64,000 nucleotides of DNA from Nematostella vectensis (lineage: Eukaryota > Cnidaria > Anthozoa > Actiniaria > Edwardsiidae), in assembly GCF_932526225.1 (NCBI RefSeq), contig NC_064036.1, positions 1,488,001 through 1,552,000 on the forward strand. The letters run 5' to 3'. Both the position numbers and the translations under genes were made by a program. The notes under the pieces were generated by a model. It had not been told where the DNA came from and searched no databases. It saw only the letters and a list, made by a program, of their open reading frames with translations. Positions 37,001 to 46,726 of this stretch are shown piece after piece. How positions within the stretch are numbered: the first letter of the stretch is position 1; every line of letters starts with the position of its first letter.

Positions 37001-40000
37001 TAAAAGGTGGATTATACCAAATAATGTTCCTTTGTCTATTGCGTCGTTGCGCATCAGGCCTATGTGCTCTTGGCTGGAACTTGAGCAGGTAGTTATAGCC
37101 GCTTTTCCTCAGCGCGTTTTGGTATCGCGGTGCGGCGTTGTTAAAGGTTTCCTCGTCATAAGATATTTCTGACCTATATTCCATCATTTAGTAGAAATTA
37201 GACGATTCCCTTGGTTTTTACAGATAGCAGAGCAGCCATTTGCTGATTGCCATTTGTACAAAGACATGGAAACCAATACACGTGCAAGCAAACGCCTCTT
37301 CCTTTTCTGCACGCCCATCTTTAAAGCCGCATTGTCACCAGTTTAAAAAACAAAAGAATCTATTAAAATCCGACATATTAAACAGGCTATCCGCTCTAAA
37401 TTATCAATCACATTCTCAAAAAAACTTCCAATATACACAATGCTTTCAATATTTTGAAATATTTTTCGCGTTTTCCGTTAAAAATCATCGGAGATTGTTA
37501 CGTAATCGACCGGAAGTAAACTGGTGAAAATGCGGCATTAAGCATTAAACCGAGGCACTCACAAACGCACACGAGTAATTGTGCAATTACAAACGCACAC
37601 AAGTAATTGTGCAATTACAAATGCACACAAGTAATTGTGCAATTACAAACCTGAAAGAGTGTAGAGACGTGAAGAAGCGTCCCGTCACCACCGAGACAGA
37701 TGATAAAATCAATTTGATCTTCGAGATTCTCGCCTGCAACCACGTCAAAATAAGTAATTATTTAGGAAAGCATTGATTTCCACCCATTTGGAACATTTTC
37801 TTTCATCTAGAAAATGGGGAAAACCCGCTGCACAGACGATACGGACTATAGAAAATGCACAAGAATCAAACTAAGATAGCAAAATCTATACAGACATGCA
37901 TAATATAATAATATAATATTGTTTATTGATGCCTCTAGCAGTTAAGAGCTGAATTACAGGCAATTTGCGCATTTAGAAAAAGAAAAAAACACTTATACTT
38001 GAAATTTTACAGTTACAAAATTTTTGAATCTATCGGTGCTTACAATCATTGGGTGGGAATTTCTTCCAGACCTCAGACACGTGTTATTAGTCGAGTGAAC
38101 GACTCTGTTATTGACAAGCGGAAAGATGAGATTGTCCGGTTTGGTTTGTTTTACAAAGTTGGCACATTTCTCTAACCGTCTCTGCTCTAAAGTTGTTAAG
38201 TTAGCTCTAACGAGAGCACCAAATATGGTACATCAGGCCAAATTATGGCTATGGCTCTCTTTTGGATGTTTTCTAATGAGTTACACAAATACTTAGGAAG
38301 ACCGGCAAAAACAACCGATGCATACTCGGTGGAAGATCTTATGAGCGCGCAGTAAGCTTTTATGATTTCAGAAGGTGGAACACCACACTTTTTTAGTTGG
38401 CGAATTGCATACAATCGTCTGTTGGCTTTCTTGACAACGCAAGCATGCGCATCCCATGTTAGATCATCTGAAATATGAACCCCGAGTAGCTTAAAACTGG
38501 CTACTTGTTCAATCTGAGATCCTCCGACAGCGATGGGCCTTGGCACGCAACTATTGTAGTGAAGAAAGTCAACAGTCATGGTTTTGCATTTACGTGGGTT
38601 GAGGCGCATGTTATTCTGGTGTGCGAACAAATTGATGTCGTCAACTAAATGATTCAATAAAGAAGGCGAGTTCCTCGGGACGATCTCAAGGACCGTTAAG
38701 TCGTCAACATATTTCACACGAGGACCCCAGGAATTCACCAGCGCGTTAACCATAACTGCAAAGAGTATGGGGCCTAATTTAATCCCCTGTGGAATGCCAC
38801 CCCTTAAGGTTTGTGAGCGGGAAAGCGTAGTACCAATGCGTGTGACTTGGGATCTTTCGTGAAGAAATGATGCGAACCACCTAAGAAGACTACTATGAAA
38901 GCTGCAGTAAACCTACACGTTCTCCCTAACACTATAAAAACACATTCATTTTATATTTACCCTCTTTGAACGTAACAAGTTTCCTCCACACATTTACAAA
39001 GCTGTCATCATTTATGACTGCGGGCTCATCCGTTAACGACGCTTCCACGTGGACTACCATTTGACGCTCCTACAGCCAGTTCACATGCGCAATCAGAACA
39101 AACAATGTTCATGCATCAAAAACACAGGAAGCCCATAAAACGCACACAAACAATAAAACGATGGCACATTGCCGCAATGGCGAGCCCAAAGCAGAGAGTA
39201 ACACAGTACAATACTACACAGGGAGCCCATTACACGCGCACAAACAGTCCCATTGCCGCAATGGTGAGCCCAAACTAGAAAGTAACACAGTACAATACTA
39301 CACAGGGAGCCCATTACACGCGCACAAACAGTCCCATTGCCGCAATGGCGAGCCCAAAGTAGAAAGTAACAAAGTAAAATACTACAAAGGGAGCCCATTA
39401 CACGCGCACAAACAGTCCCATTGCCGCAATGGCGAGCCCAAAGTAGAAAGTAACACAGTACAATACTACACAGGGAGCCCATTACACGCGCACAAACAGT
39501 CCCATTGCCGCAATGGCGAGCCCAAAGTAGAAAGTAACACAGTACAATTCTACAAAGGGAGACCATTACACGCGCACAAACAGTCCCATTGCCGCAATGG
39601 CGAGCCCAAAGTAGAAAGTAACAAAGTACAATACTACACAGGGAGCCCATTACACGCGCACAAACAGTCCCATCGCCGCAATGGCGAGCCCAAAGTAGAA
39701 AGTAACAAAGTACAATACTACAAAGGGAGCCCATTACACGCGCACAAACAGTCCCATTGCCGCAATGGCGAGCCCAAAGTAGAAAGTAACACAGTACAAT
39801 TCTACAAAGGGAGACCATTACACGCGCACAAACAGTCCCATTGCCGCAATGGCGAGCCCAAAGTAGAAAGTAACAAAGTACAATACTACACAGGGAGCCC
39901 ATTACACGCGCACAAACAGTCCCATCGCCGCAATGGCGAGCCCAAAGTAGAAAGTAACAAAGTACAATACTACAAAGGGAGCCCATTACACGCGCACAAA

Positions 40001-43000
40001 CAGTCCCATTGCCGCAATGGCGAGCCCAAAGTAGAAAGTAACACAGTACAATACTACTGGATGGAAGCACGGGTGGCCTAGTGTGTTAGCGCGTCGGCCT
40101 CTCACCGCTGTGGGCCAGGTTCGAATCCTGGCTTTGACTGGGGATTTTTCCTGGTTCATGCCTTGATTCGAATTTGTGTCACAAGTTATTCTCCCGTGTT
40201 TCCAGTCTTTTCGGATAAGGACACTAAACCGGAGGTCCCGTCTCTTCAAGCTGCATTACACTAACCTGAACCGAAGGGACGCAAAAGAACCACTGAGGAT
40301 GCAATAAACCCTCTGGCAGTGACCACCCTCAGTGACAGTGCTTACTAACAATACACACAAGGGGGCACTTGATGTGGAGCCTAGCTCTGTAGTGCCTTCC
40401 GCACCAGTAGAGCTGGTGGAAGTTAGTACACTACATAGGGAGCCCATTACACGCGCACAAACAGTCCCATTGCCGCAATGGCGAGCCAAAAGTAGGAAAG
40501 AAAACAAACAGAGTTCCCACCAATACACAGGGAGCCAAAGTGAGAAGGCACAAATATGGTGGGTTCCAGAAGGCATAAAAACAGGGAACTCGCCCAAGAA
40601 AAAATAATGACACAGGGAACCCATGGATAAAAGTATTAGGGAGTCCGAGTAGGGAAGAGAACCAGGGAAAGAGGGAGTATACACTGGAAGACAAAAGGCA
40701 AAAAAGGGGGGGAGGTCGAGAAGGATTGTAGGAACACAGGGAGCCCGTGGTGCATGGTGTGCAAGAAGGATTACACACCTCTACCAGCCATGCGCAGAGC
40801 TCTTTGAACTTGGAGGTTATGTTACACTCGAAGATCTTCTTCACAATCAAGACGTGAGCAGCGGGCTTAGTCCAGGCTAGCTTGTGCTCAGACGGATCTA
40901 CCATACGGCTAAAATTAAGAAATAGCGTGCTTAGTCCAGGCTAGTTTGTGCTCAGAACGGATCTACCATACAGCTAAAATAAAGAAATAGAAAACAGAGA
41001 ACAGGACCGGTAAAAAGAAATAAACTGGATAATTTATTCTCTCTAAAAAAGGAATTATACAAGAAAAAAAAGGCATATCCATTGCTCTTGGGCTTATTTC
41101 ATATTTTAATGGGGGTAATCAAATAACTGTGAAGTGGAAGTGTTTAAAATCGGTCCAACACGAATAAGTCGAGTTCTGGGTTTCAGATAGAGTTTGCAAG
41201 GTATCTAAATAACGTGTTAGGTTGTCCTGGATAAATAACTGATGTCATAAAATAATTTAGTGAAAAAAGGACATCCTTTCAAACATGAATCCCAAGAAAA
41301 ATTCGCTTCTCCAAGCAGAGATTCGCAGTAGTGCTCCAATATTTTTTTTCGTTTGTTTCTTGTACGCACTTACGCGAAAGTAAGGAGATATGCAAAAACA
41401 CCCTTTAACGGGAGAAAGATAATTATAATTTCAAATCAGGAAGAAAACGGCAAACTCGGCCTCCTCGGTCACTGCCAAAAAGAAAGAAATTAGACGCCGT
41501 AAATAAATGCAAGGAATGAAATAATATCTTGCCATATAGTGATCACCGTTTCGGGGTTCCGAGAGTGTGCCATATCTGCACTGCTAGAACTAGAGTAATG
41601 TGGTTCTTGATGTTGATTTCTTATGCTGTTCCCTAAAGTTTGTATGAAAAAAAAAAGTAATTCAAGGATAAATCCTTTTTTTTAACTTTTTCTTATTCAT
41701 AGTAAATATCAGCTAAGTTTTGGAACGAGTTTTGAAATGTTCCATCAGCCTGCAGCAACATTTCGAAATTATTTCATATGTTGGCTGGAGTACGGCTTGA
41801 AAGGGCAAATATGTTTTAGTATTTTTCTCGGCAAATCACGCTGTAGCTAACCAGAACTTGCCGATTTAAATCTTGCCAACACTTTTGTGCCACTAACCTG
41901 TTATTTTTGTTTTCCAGCATCTTTATCACTTTTCAGTATGGGAATTATTATCCCATACAGAAATAATATAATCATATATTCTCTTGTCACATATTATCAC
42001 GATATTCCACGTAAAAGCTCACAAATACTAGCTAATCCTTAAACCCCAAAATGCAGATTTATCAGTTAGTCTTTGTGGGCTACTAAAAGACAATATTTTA
42101 GGCCTGAGCAAGCACGTCGCCTTGTATTGTGTACAGGCATCCACCCACGACTCATTTCGGATACAGCAAGCAACCGCCTATTATAATACACAGTGACTAA
42201 ATGAGGGGTAGCTATTTATATTTTTTTTATTTAGGATACAGCAAGCAACCGCCTATTATAATACACAGTGACTAAATGAGGGGTAGCTATTAATATATTT
42301 TTTTTTGATTTTGGATACAGCAAGCAACAGCCTATTATAATACACAGTGACTAAATGAGGGGTAGCTATTAATATTCTTTTTGATTTAGGATACAGCAAG
42401 CAACCGCCTATTATAATACACAGTGACTAAATGAGGGGTAGCTATTAATATTATTTTCGATTTAGGATACAGCAAGCAACCGCCTATTATAATACACAGT
42501 GACTAAATGAAGGGTAGCTATTAATATTCTTTTTGATTTAGGATACAGCAAGCAACCGTCTATTATAATACACAGTGACTAAATGAGGGGTAGCTATTAA
42601 TATTCTTTTTGATTTAGGATACAGCAAGCAACCGCCTATTATAATACACAGTGACTAAATGAGGGGTAGCTATTAATATTCTTTTTGATTTAGGATACAG
42701 CAAGCAACCGCCTATTATAATACACAGTGACTAAATGAGGGGTAGCTATTAATATTCTTTTTGATTTAGGATACAGCAAGCAACCGCCTATTATAATACA
42801 CAGTGACTAAATGAGGAGTAGCTATTAATATTCTTTTTGATTTAGGATACAGCAAGCAACCGCCTATTATAATACACAGTGACTAAATGAGGGGTAGCTA
42901 TTAATATTCTTTTTGATTTAGGATACAGCAAGCAACCGCCTATTATAATACACAGTGACTAAATGAGGGGTAGCTATTAATATTCTTTTTGATTTAGGAT

Positions 43001-44697
43001 ACAGCAAGCAACCGCCTATTATAATACACAGTGACTAAATGAGGGGTAGCAATATATATTTTTTTTTAAATAAAGCGAGAAAATGCTACCTTGAAAATAC
43101 TACATCAGCGGTTACCCAAGCGAGTTCGTAGTGTGAAAAAAATACTCGAAATTATAGTCTGTACCCACAGTGGAAAGCGTCGAAATAAAAGAAACAGCAA
43201 TCGCTTCTTGTTTCACATAGCCTACTTGTAGGCTTTGATAGTTTTTCCGGCACGAAAACCCCGAAAACACGAAGTTCGCATACCATGGCCGCGATCTTGG
43301 ATAACGCGATCAGCAGGGGGAGGGGGAGAAAAATGCGCGGCGTAGGGGGAGGGGGAGAAGGATCGCGTTATCCAAGATGGCGGCCATGGTATGCGAACTT
43401 CGTGTTTTCGGGGTTTTCGGGCCGGAAAAAACTGTCAAAGCCTACAAGTAGGCTATGTTTCACAACAAACTATAATTATGGCTAACTTAGTATTTCCAAG
43501 ACCTTGAGCGGGAGGCTGTAGTGTGACAAAATGCCTGAAATAGACTGTACACAGAACGGAAAGCATCGGAATAATAATAAAAAATAAATTAAAAAATAAT
43601 CGCTTCTTGTTTCTAAACAAGGAAATAGTTTCGCTTATTTACTTTTATTTATAAGGTCATTAGATTGGATTATTTAAGGTGGCTCGACTTAGTATTCCCT
43701 CCATCACACCGCCCATCTTTGAAATCACACTGCGTAAAGAAATAATGGTTTCAGATTCCATATCCAATACACTAAATCGATAACATTAAGATAATAGGAA
43801 ATAATACTGACAAAGACTGTGATGGCTGCAAAGGAGACTACCTGCCCCCATGCATTTTTAAGCCTGTTACAGCCCTGACAAGTGGCAATACTCCACAAGT
43901 CCAGGCCTGTATTAACAGCCCCCAACAGAACAAGTACAAGGGGCAGGGCAAACTGGACCGAATTGGCTCTATCAAGCTCAACAACCCAAAGGGATAGCTA
44001 AACAACCCCAAGGAAAATCCCAAGGAAATTCTAAACAGCTAACAGCTAAAAAACACAATTACCCTTTTCATTTTTAAGTTATAATTGCCTTACAAACAAC
44101 TGTACTGCACCAATGAATACATTATTGCCAGGACAAACTTACAGTAATGAGGGAATTGCATACTATACTTCAATTTTTGGTGAGTAAATCAAACATGGAA
44201 GACGTCTTGTCCACAACTGCGCAATTGCTAGACTTCCCAAGTTGCCTCTGAGCAACATAATATGCAATAAATCCATGGGGAGGGGGTGGCTATAAAAAGT
44301 GGATTGGGGGTGATTGCCTATATTTTAGGTTTAAACAGCCAACTGCTATCACATAGAGAAGGTAAATGATTCTGTTATCCCTTTGGGGGTATCATGCAGT
44401 GCCAGATCAGAGGGAAAATAAGAAAGGACATGCAATACTATTTAGATTGGACACAGCTTATACGGTTTAGATTTTTTTCTCAGCATCAAAGATAAGTTTG
44501 ATACCAGGATGAAGCAAAATGCTCATGTTGTAGATTAACCACAGTAGAACCTATATTAAACAGCCACTATCCAAAGTCCATAAATATTTGTCATTTTCAA
44601 GGTGACCTCTACTAACCTCTCATGGCTACCATCTTCTAAGAGATGTCCCTTGCGTCCGAAATTGTGCATAGGTTCTGGGGGATTGATAGACCTCTTT
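31034..44697 (-). CDS. NADK: NAD kinase (ATP-NAD kinase family), at least 11 exons
   Basis: NAD kinase phosphorylates NAD+ to NADP+ and is expected in the cytosol. Minus-strand exons: 44697-44630, 41575-41533, 40908-40779, 39069-38961, 37733-37651, 35943-35841, 35323-35220, 35028-34929, 34402-34245, 31476-31394 and 31190-31034 (TAA). All phases agree. Diagnostic segments in order: [20 protein letters not shown] and HVLIVKK; the catalytic GGDG loop in [94 protein letters not shown]; and the C-terminal [16 protein letters not shown]. The last nine exons are secure from family similarity. The two upstream ones fit in phase and resemble the N-terminal FGxK..NPxTV segment, but one needs a GC donor. 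The start codon was not found. About 378 residues are covered. Confidence 0.95.
31473..31632. repeat. Two-copy tandem duplication including the acceptor of a NADK exon
   Basis: Copy 1 starts at 31473 and copy 2 at 31564, sharing CGATCTACAAAGCGTCAAC and ATTACAGCGCACGGTCAGT. Copy 1 contains the real acceptor (minus strand CTTTGTAG) of the exon starting at 31476. Copy 2 repeats that acceptor with only the first four exon bases. Confidence 0.85.
31621..31787 (+). mobile_element. Hammerhead-ribozyme-bearing insertion (Penelope terminal repeat or retrozyme-like)
   Basis: About 150 bp bounded on both sides by AT dinucleotide tracts. It interrupts the second copy of a local duplication: the uninterrupted sibling (31540-31563) reads ATATATATACTGTATCTCCAA, while here the insertion separates the AT tract from TTTTGTATGCCCAATCC. 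It carries a complete hammerhead ribozyme and no ORF. It lies in a NADK intron, antisense to the gene. Confidence 0.7.
31633..31671 (+). ncRNA. Hammerhead ribozyme, type I, short stem III
   Basis: All core elements are present: CTGATGA (31636-31642); stem II GTGG/CCAC (31643-31646, 31651-31654) capped by GCAA; GAA (31655-31657); stem III ACAG/CTGT with a two-base loop (31658-31667); A31668 at the cleavage site; stem I CCC (31633-31635) pairing with GGG (31669-31671). The very short stem III is the form known from Penelope-like elements and animal retrozymes. Activity is inferred from the intact core. Confidence 0.88.
31867..34126. repeat. About 85-bp G-rich minisatellite, about 26 copies, in NADK intron
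   Basis: Units contain GGGCAGACTGGGGAAGGAGG, a (GT)n run, TTGGGGGAGG followed by a long G-run, and GGTACCTTAAGATGAGTAGC. Copies differ in the G-run length and at a few sites (GGAAGG/GGATGG, GGTGGGG/GGTAAGG), and these variants follow recurring orders. The plus strand has very high G-quadruplex potential. Minus-strand frames of 114-263 codons over it are artefacts. Confidence 0.96.
34714..34895. mobile_element. Foldback MITE, family B, copy 1
   Basis: Long inverted termini (TAGCCTACCTGTAGGCTTTG... mirrored by ...CAAAGCCTACAAGCAGGCT) enclose little unique sequence. ACTCTTGA directly flanks both ends (34706-34713 and 34896-34903), an 8-bp target duplication. The arms include CCCCGAAAACNC and AAGATGGCGGCC. 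It lies in a NADK intron. Copy 2 is at 43218-43455. Confidence 0.88.
36182..37195 (-). pseudogene. Penelope-like element remnant: RT C-terminus plus GIY-YIG endonuclease
   Basis: On the minus strand, 37187-36735 reads [51 protein letters not shown] and the cysteine module [16 protein letters not shown], the order seen in Penelope-like elements. A stop and a frameshift follow. The frame then resumes with [17 protein letters not shown] and [17 protein letters not shown] and ends [20 protein letters not shown], a GIY-YIG-type endonuclease. The remnant ends at a TA tract near 36160-36180. A hairpin with hammerhead-like ends lies at 36222-36262. The nonsense change and frameshift show it is inactive. 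It sits in a NADK intron on the same strand. Confidence 0.85.
37562..37652. repeat. 28-30-bp repeat touching a NADK splice donor, 3 copies
   Basis: On the minus strand the intron begins GTTTGTAATTGCACAATTAC, and this block is repeated three times in succession starting exactly at the donor of exon 37733-37651. Confidence 0.85.
37905..38910 (-). pseudogene. 5'-truncated LINE (CR1/L2-like) fragment in NADK intron
   Basis: The minus frame runs from [16 protein letters not shown] through [18 protein letters not shown], the catalytic [26 protein letters not shown] and [14 protein letters not shown] frameshift near 38205 switches frame to [15 protein letters not shown] and a stop near 37998. The 3' end carries an ATT-rich tail at about 37905-37925. 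It belongs to the same family as 23485-24384 but keeps the YVDD active site. It lies between NADK exons on the sense strand. Confidence 0.9.
39158..40500. repeat. 84-bp minisatellite in NADK intron, about 11 copies, split by a SINE
   Basis: Units contain CCCATTGCCGCAATGGCGAG, AAAGTAGAAAGTAACACAGT and CATTACACGCGCACAAACAG. The array is interrupted at about 40055, and part of one unit resumes at about 40427. Since 84 is a multiple of three, frames of 306 and 325 codons stay open on opposite strands. Both are treated as artefacts. Confidence 0.95.
40058..40418 (+). mobile_element. tRNA-derived SINE inserted in the 84-bp array
   Basis: The head resembles a tRNA gene: GCACGGGTGGCCTAGTGTGT (A-box region, about 40067) and the exact B box GGTTCGAATCC (40118-40128). 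A tRNA-unrelated body follows with GGATAAGGACACTAAACCGG and AGGTCCCGTCTCTTC. The array sequence AGTACAATACTAC on the left and AGTACACTAC on the right bracket the insertion as a probable target duplication. It is antisense to NADK. Confidence 0.82.
40927..40991 (-). pseudogene. NADK: Partial duplicate of a NADK exon start with its acceptor
   Basis: Repeats 40861-40926, which contains the first 48 bases of exon 40908-40779, its acceptor and about 18 bases of intron. The copy has an inserted base (CAGAACGG versus CAGACGG) and would run into a stop after seven codons, so it cannot serve as a coding exon. Confidence 0.85.
40995..42160. other. NADK intron, otherwise featureless
   Basis: Apart from the small candidate exon 41575-41533, I see no repeat or gene. 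Confidence 0.4.
42161..43056. repeat. 76-bp minisatellite in NADK intron, about 12 copies
   Basis: Very homogeneous units containing GGATACAGCAAGCAACCGCC, TATTATAATACACAGTGACT and GAGGGGTAGCTATTAATATT. The first copies differ in spacer length, and the last one is diverged at its end. Confidence 0.96.
43218..43455. mobile_element. Foldback MITE, family B, copy 2
   Basis: Arms of about 100 bp (TAGCCTACTTGTAGGCTTTG... / ...CAAAGCCTACAAGTAGGCTA) are nearly perfect inverted copies around a short G-rich loop. TGTTTCACA flanks both sides (43209-43217, 43456-43464), a 9-bp target duplication. The arms include AAGATGGCGGCCATGG. Long terminal repeats with an 8-9-bp duplication fit a Mutator-like source; hAT remains possible. 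Confidence 0.92.
43500..44625. other. NADK intron stretch, no element recognised
   Basis: Unique AT-rich DNA; small frames on the minus strand have no support. Confidence 0.35.
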
Positions 44698-45132
44698 CTA
44701 CAAGACAATCTAGAAAAAAAGTTAGGGGTCAGGAGAACTGCACACTAGACATCAACTGAAAATGGATCATGTTTATTGTAGAAAAGAGAGTGTGAGGCAC
44801 CACACATCTGTTATATCCCTCTTCTACTTGCAGGTCCCACCTCTAAATTAATGTTTCTAGATTTAATACTTTTGATTCCACTTAATCACTTTGTTCCCAG
44901 TAATCTGTTACCCTCCTTTTGGCTTTGGGAGGGCAAATAATAACATAGCCAGGGTTTGAGGGTGGAAGGCATTGCATCCAGTTTTTGTGTCAGGCATAGT
45001 TCTATTTTTCCTCTCAAACTTTAGAAAAAATAAAATCGTCTGATACTCAAGCTAAAAATAAGAAAGAAATCATGACTAAAGAAAACAACCTTGCACTATC
45101 AATAAATGCTAAATTCTTAAATAATAAACGTG

Positions 45133-45215
45133 TTTATTCCTCGGTACATTATCGAGCGGCAGAATCTGTAACACTTACGATAATGAACCGATGTACGATA
45201 ATGTACCACGGAATA
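45133..45215. repeat. Short inverted repeat
   Basis: TATTCCTCGGTACATTATCG is mirrored by CGATAATGTACCACGGAATA about 40 bases later, probably a small foldback remnant. Confidence 0.75.
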
Positions 45216-45494
45216 AAATGATCCCATATTTAAAACCTTTAATGCTTTATTAAGCCTCCTGAGCATATCTATGGCAATAAGAATTTGCTTTTTAATTCGA
45301 AGAAAAAAGCAAAAAACTAAAACTTCCATACGAATAGAAAATCGAAGTCAGTATACAGATCCGTATGAATAGCCACTGCAAATAATAAAAAAGTAGTGCT
45401 TGCGTTATTTTACTTAAAATTGTAAAGCATTAATAATTCATACTGGTAAAAAATCAACGTCGTGTTGATTAGATCTGGTAGCGCTTGGAAATTC

Positions 45495-45645
45495 ACGTTA
45501 TATTTTGTTCAAATGTTTGTTTGAAAGATTCAGATCTTTCAGTTGCTTTTAGACACTGAGGAAGATGCAGTAGCCTCGAAACGCCTGTATTTTTACAACA
45601 TTTTTACCGCTGTAAACAAACATTTCAACAAAATATAACATTGAA
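45495..45645. repeat. Foldback with a hammerhead-like motif in the loop
   Basis: GTTATATTTTGTTCAAATGT and, 120 bases on, ACATTTCAACAAAATATAAC form inverted arms. Between them lies ACTGAGGAAGATGCAGTAGC followed by CTCGAAACGCCTGT. That resembles the CTGANGA/CGAAAC layout of hammerhead or Penelope-terminal motifs but has G for the invariant T, so activity is not expected. Confidence 0.55.
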
Positions 45646-46070
45646 AATTCATATCAAGGACGCCATATTATGCACAGCCGGTGTCCTTTAAAATGCTAAT
45701 CAAATTTCGGTGATAAGAGAACAAATAAACAAATAAAAGGTTTTTCGAGGGATTGGAGGTATCAAACTTAAGCTAGAAATCTCAAGCAGTTTGGATGCCA
45801 AATAGCATAAAAATTTAGGCATTTAAGCTTATCTTTTCTCCAACCATCAACCATCAAACATAAAAAAAACAGCGAAGTGTAACAAGACAAATTCTTCAAG
45901 TTCATTAGATACTATGCAGACATAAAAAAACGAGAAAATGATCTCCTTTTCCAAGCGACTGAGCTGAGAGTTGGAACTAACTCATTTATTTTGTGCTGCT
46001 CAAAGTAAGAGTGAGTCCAAGTAGAGCTTTTGAAATGATTCAAAGAAAAACTCGTAACGAAGTACACCTT

Positions 46071-46379
46071 TTATCCGGTACAGCTCTCCATGATCGAGGA
46101 TCTGTCACCGAATCTCTTTCGTCCATACTTGTCCCGACACCATTCAATAAGTTTTCCATTGCTGGTAGTGGTGTTTCCAGTAAGGAATTTACCGAGTCGT
46201 GAATCGAACAAGGAACTGACTTCTTCACTATAATTTGATATTGATGTTTTCAAGCCGCTGGTCAGGTGAGCCAGCAAGGAGGCCACCACAGGAATACCAA
46301 AAGGGGCCGAATAACTATCAAATAACATTTGGACATTTGGACCATGGATCTGATGCTCGTATAAATGCTCGTATAACAT
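46071..46379 (-). CDS. Possible small ORF or exon, 102 codons, unknown
   Basis: A complete minus frame from ATG 46379 without low complexity (contains NVQMLFDSYSAPFGIPVVAS). It lies 350 bp upstream of P3H in the opposite direction and could be a divergent gene or an upstream NADK exon. I found no in-phase splice link to NADK and recognise no family, so it may be chance. Confidence 0.25.
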   Translation of the reverse strand: MLYEHLYEHQIHGPNVQMLFDSYSAPFGIPVVASLLAHLTSGLKTSISNYSEEVSSLFDSRLGKFLTGNTTTSNGKLIEWCRDKYGRKRFGDRSSIMESCTG

Positions 46380-46726
46380 GAAAGTTGGGCGCTTAAACGA
46401 GAAACAAAAGTATTGGTGGGCATTGACATGGGATCCACTCCTTCAATAGATGTTCTCTGTCGTTTCGAATATTTCTTTATTTGCGTTTATCGTTTATGTT
46501 CTCTATGGGGGCTGAAGGTTTCAAAATGCAAATTTTGAACAGGATTTTCACGAAACCGTCCAATCAGAAACAACTGAATGCTGAGAGGATTTTCCCGACA
46601 AGTACCAACACTAAAACTATTTCCGGCGGGTACGAACGCGCTCTGATTGGCTGCTTTAACAATCGGAAATCAAAACCGGCAAGTCTCAATAGACGAGAGC
46701 ACTTCATTGACTCTTGAACGAGAAAC

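Noticed and set aside
39093-40081. 325- and 306-codon frames on opposite strands across the same DNA
   Set aside because: Both follow from an 84-bp tandem unit without stops. Open frames on both strands of an array are expected and not evidence of proteins.
40067-40140. A functional tRNA gene
   Set aside because: The A and B boxes are good, but the cloverleaf is imperfect and the sequence runs straight into a tRNA-unrelated body, as in a SINE.
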